Origin: Lottia gigantea
Lineage: Eukaryota > Mollusca > Gastropoda > Lottiidae
Reading direction: 5' to 3'
DNA: 64,000 nucleotides
Assembly: GCF_000327385.1 (NCBI RefSeq)
Contig: NW_008710662.1
Coordinates: 2,086,457-2,150,456, forward strand
The translations under genes were made by a program, and so were the position numbers. Below, one piece after another: positions 61,670-64,000 of this stretch. Under the pieces are notes generated by a model that saw nothing but the letters and a program-made list of their open reading frames with translations, had not been told where the DNA came from and did no database searches. Position 1 is the stretch's first letter, and each line of letters opens with the position of its first letter.

Positions 61670-64000
61670 TTTGACAAGTTTATAAGATTCTTACAAAATT
61701 GTAAAAAAAAAGTGAACTGTTTCTTATTTATGTCCAAAATAACAATAATCTGCCTTGTTAGTAAACACACTTAATATAATACACAAAAAATATCTCAGGT
61801 AAAAATATAACAAGTTGACAGTTCAAGTTAGAGACAAGTCACTCCAATAGCTGCTACATCCCAACTAAACCTAAAATGTCAACTGTGCAGTAGTATAGCA
61901 GTGTTAGAGTTTTTAACACGCCTCAGCTCTTCACTGATTATATTAAAGGAGATAAGAGCCCCTTTGTTCACTCGTCAACCAGCAATAAGGCTCTAATCAA
62001 GTCTAAACACCAATCCTTGTCTAGATCAATAACCAAGCTCTGTGGGACTTCAAACTTCAAAAAACTCTTGAAATTTGGCAGAAGTGAACGGATTCTGCCA
62101 CTTGTAGAATACTTTTGACTAACAATCAGTCACATCAGTTAATTTGTTAGACAATCAGTCATAATCAATAACATCAGAAAATAATCAAATAATCTTTCAG
62201 CTGAACTATAAATCCTCTACACAGCTCTTCATATAAGAAGTTTTGAAAGACCACACAAACTTTCAGCAAAAATTAAAAGATGAATATCTGAACCGAAATG
62301 CAGAACACTTTTATCACAACTTGTCCAACACACCTCCGAAATCTAAATGAAGCTAGAAGAAACTGCTCACAGCCAGAAAAAAAGAAAACATTGACTGTAG
62401 GTCAACAGAAAGTTTCAATAAGGAAAGAGAGTTTCGATTTAGTCAACATCCTATCTTAGCCAAGACTTTATCAACATTCAGTCCATATTTGAAATAGAGG
62501 GAGAGGTCAAACCCAGGGCTCAAATTAACATACATGGACCCGATTCAGGTAGAATTTGTTATTTACAGAGATTTATTGACAGTATTTTACAATCGAACAC
62601 TGACAACGTTTTAACTGTCTTCTCAACTTGTTGATACAAACTAGATTTTTTTGAGAGATGTCCAAACTAAATTAACACTACTAAATTGGGAACAACTGGT
62701 AATTTTATTTGAAGGGACAAAATGACGCAAATTTTCTACCTCCATTTAAGAAAATTTTCATGCAAGTTTAAAATAACGATTTCTCAAATGGGTATTGCTG
62801 CCAATTAAAAAATGTCCACCCTTTTGGTACACCTGATGCCACACAACGTCTGGGATTGTCAAATTTGAATTCCTTTTGGGTTGGCAACAATCTTTTGTGT
62901 TTTAATTATAGGAATTCAGTAATTATTTTCAAGAAAAAGACTTCAGCCCAAAAATAATCAAATTTCTATTTAAATATATTAAATTTCATATTTGAGATTA
63001 ATGAGATGTCAAAAATGTCAGATTTATAACAAATGGTGGCATGAATATATTGACATTCCATTTAACTAAATTTAATATGGTGTACCAATTTCATTCAGAA
63101 GTTCCAACCACTTGTTGTGGCGCCGCCAACTACAAAGATAACAAGTCAAGGTTGGAATAAGTTCAGAAATAGAACAGCCACATTTTGAAATCTATATAAG
63201 AATTTGTCACGTTGCCAAAGAACTATTTTTCTAGTTCATCAAAACAGTTCCTGATAATCTGTTTTCAAAACTAAAGAAACAGACTATATATTTTAAATGT
63301 TATTTTGGCTAATGTTTTTGGCTTTGAATTCCATTTGATTGTCAATTTCAAAATTCCAGCAATTTTTCTGATGTGACTTTTTACCACTGAAATGTGAATC
63401 ATGCACAAAAAAAATGATCAATTTCAAATCTCTATCAATTTATTCAAAGTTAAATTCAAACTTTTTCAAGATTTTAAATTAATTATTGTGTTGAAATTTC
63501 AAATTTCAAATATATTTCATAAATTCATTCATGAAGTTAATTGCAAAGTTATGGTGGAGGTCAGACAGAAACTTTCAAAGGAAAAAAACAAAAATTCTAA
63601 TTAAGTGCCACAATCTGGACAATCAGTTAATCCTAATCCCAACATATGGATTAATAACATCAAACACTATCCTAATTAAAACCTATTGTTTTAACCATTA
63701 TCCATATGTTAACCATAATATTTTAACAGATTTTCCTGCTATACCCCACCCCTAAATCTGCTTAGTGGGGATATACAGAACTGACATTATTAGGTTCTCA
63801 GACAATATCTATCTGGTTGATATACAAGTCACAGCAAATGATATCAATAAATAAAACTTCAAAAACAATACAATTAAAACTTTGATGAATTTTTTGAGAT
63901 GTTCAATGGTCAATTAAAAATATTTAATAATAAAACAGTGATGTAGACTGTCCTAAACAGATGACGAGCTGACAATCACCATTGCAGAGTATCATCAGGT
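61670..64000. other. Upstream of RASGEF1
   Basis: Presumably holds the promoter, a 5' UTR exon or an intron of RASGEF1. No coding exon, TATA box or repeat that I can defend is seen. ORFs at 63401-63755 are AT-rich chance frames. Confidence 0.4.

Overview
The window is animal genomic DNA, AT-rich and full of repeats. Spliced genes with GT-AG introns, several tRNA-derived SINE families, RNase-H-bearing LINE fragments and a short inverted-repeat element with ATACGCCC/GGGCGTAT ends together suggest a lophotrochozoan, most likely a mollusc. That identification is an inference from repeat style and protein similarity recalled from memory, not from a search.

Layout. 1-2935: two direct copies of a LINE 3' end (minus strand), the second with an 886-bp deletion. 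2936-14925: gene-poor, with SINEs, a dispersed repeat field at 8.8-9.5 kb and a LINE reverse-transcriptase relic near 12.4-12.8 kb. 14926-15946 (minus): an intron-less-CDS Ras-family GTPase of the RASD/Rhes type, with a spliced 5' UTR, a TATA box and CCAAT boxes. 16-20.3 kb: no gene seen. 20.3-27 kb: a direct segmental duplication carrying a 35-bp satellite (few copies on the left, many on the right) and ATACGCCC elements. 27.9-52.0 kb (plus): a 23-coding-exon PMS2 mismatch-repair gene. 36.26-37.17 kb (plus): a TMEM45-family membrane protein nested in PMS2 intron 5. 54.4-61.7 kb (minus): a 14-exon RASGEF1-family Rap/Ras exchange factor, convergent with PMS2. 61.7-64 kb: no gene seen.

The most notable observation is in PMS2. 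The exons for the start of the C-terminal endonuclease domain (E17 and E18) are each preceded by a tandem array whose repeat unit is the head of that exon plus its own 3' splice site. Before E17 there are 20 regularly spaced acceptor-like sites (23 in total) at 27-29 bp; the last four upstream sites are in frame and would add 9-residue FNLGFIIFQ-like blocks. Before E18 there are nine perfect-length 68-bp units, i.e. ten acceptors, and any upstream one leads to a stop. A third array is a 51-bp coding repeat in the E13 linker. Many other introns of the gene also hold minisatellites.

Functional links: PMS2 would act with MLH1 in mismatch repair. RASGEF1 proteins activate Rap2-type GTPases. The RASD-like GTPase 39 kb away is a separate gene, with no evidence of a shared pathway. 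I found no CRISPR array, operon or microbial system.
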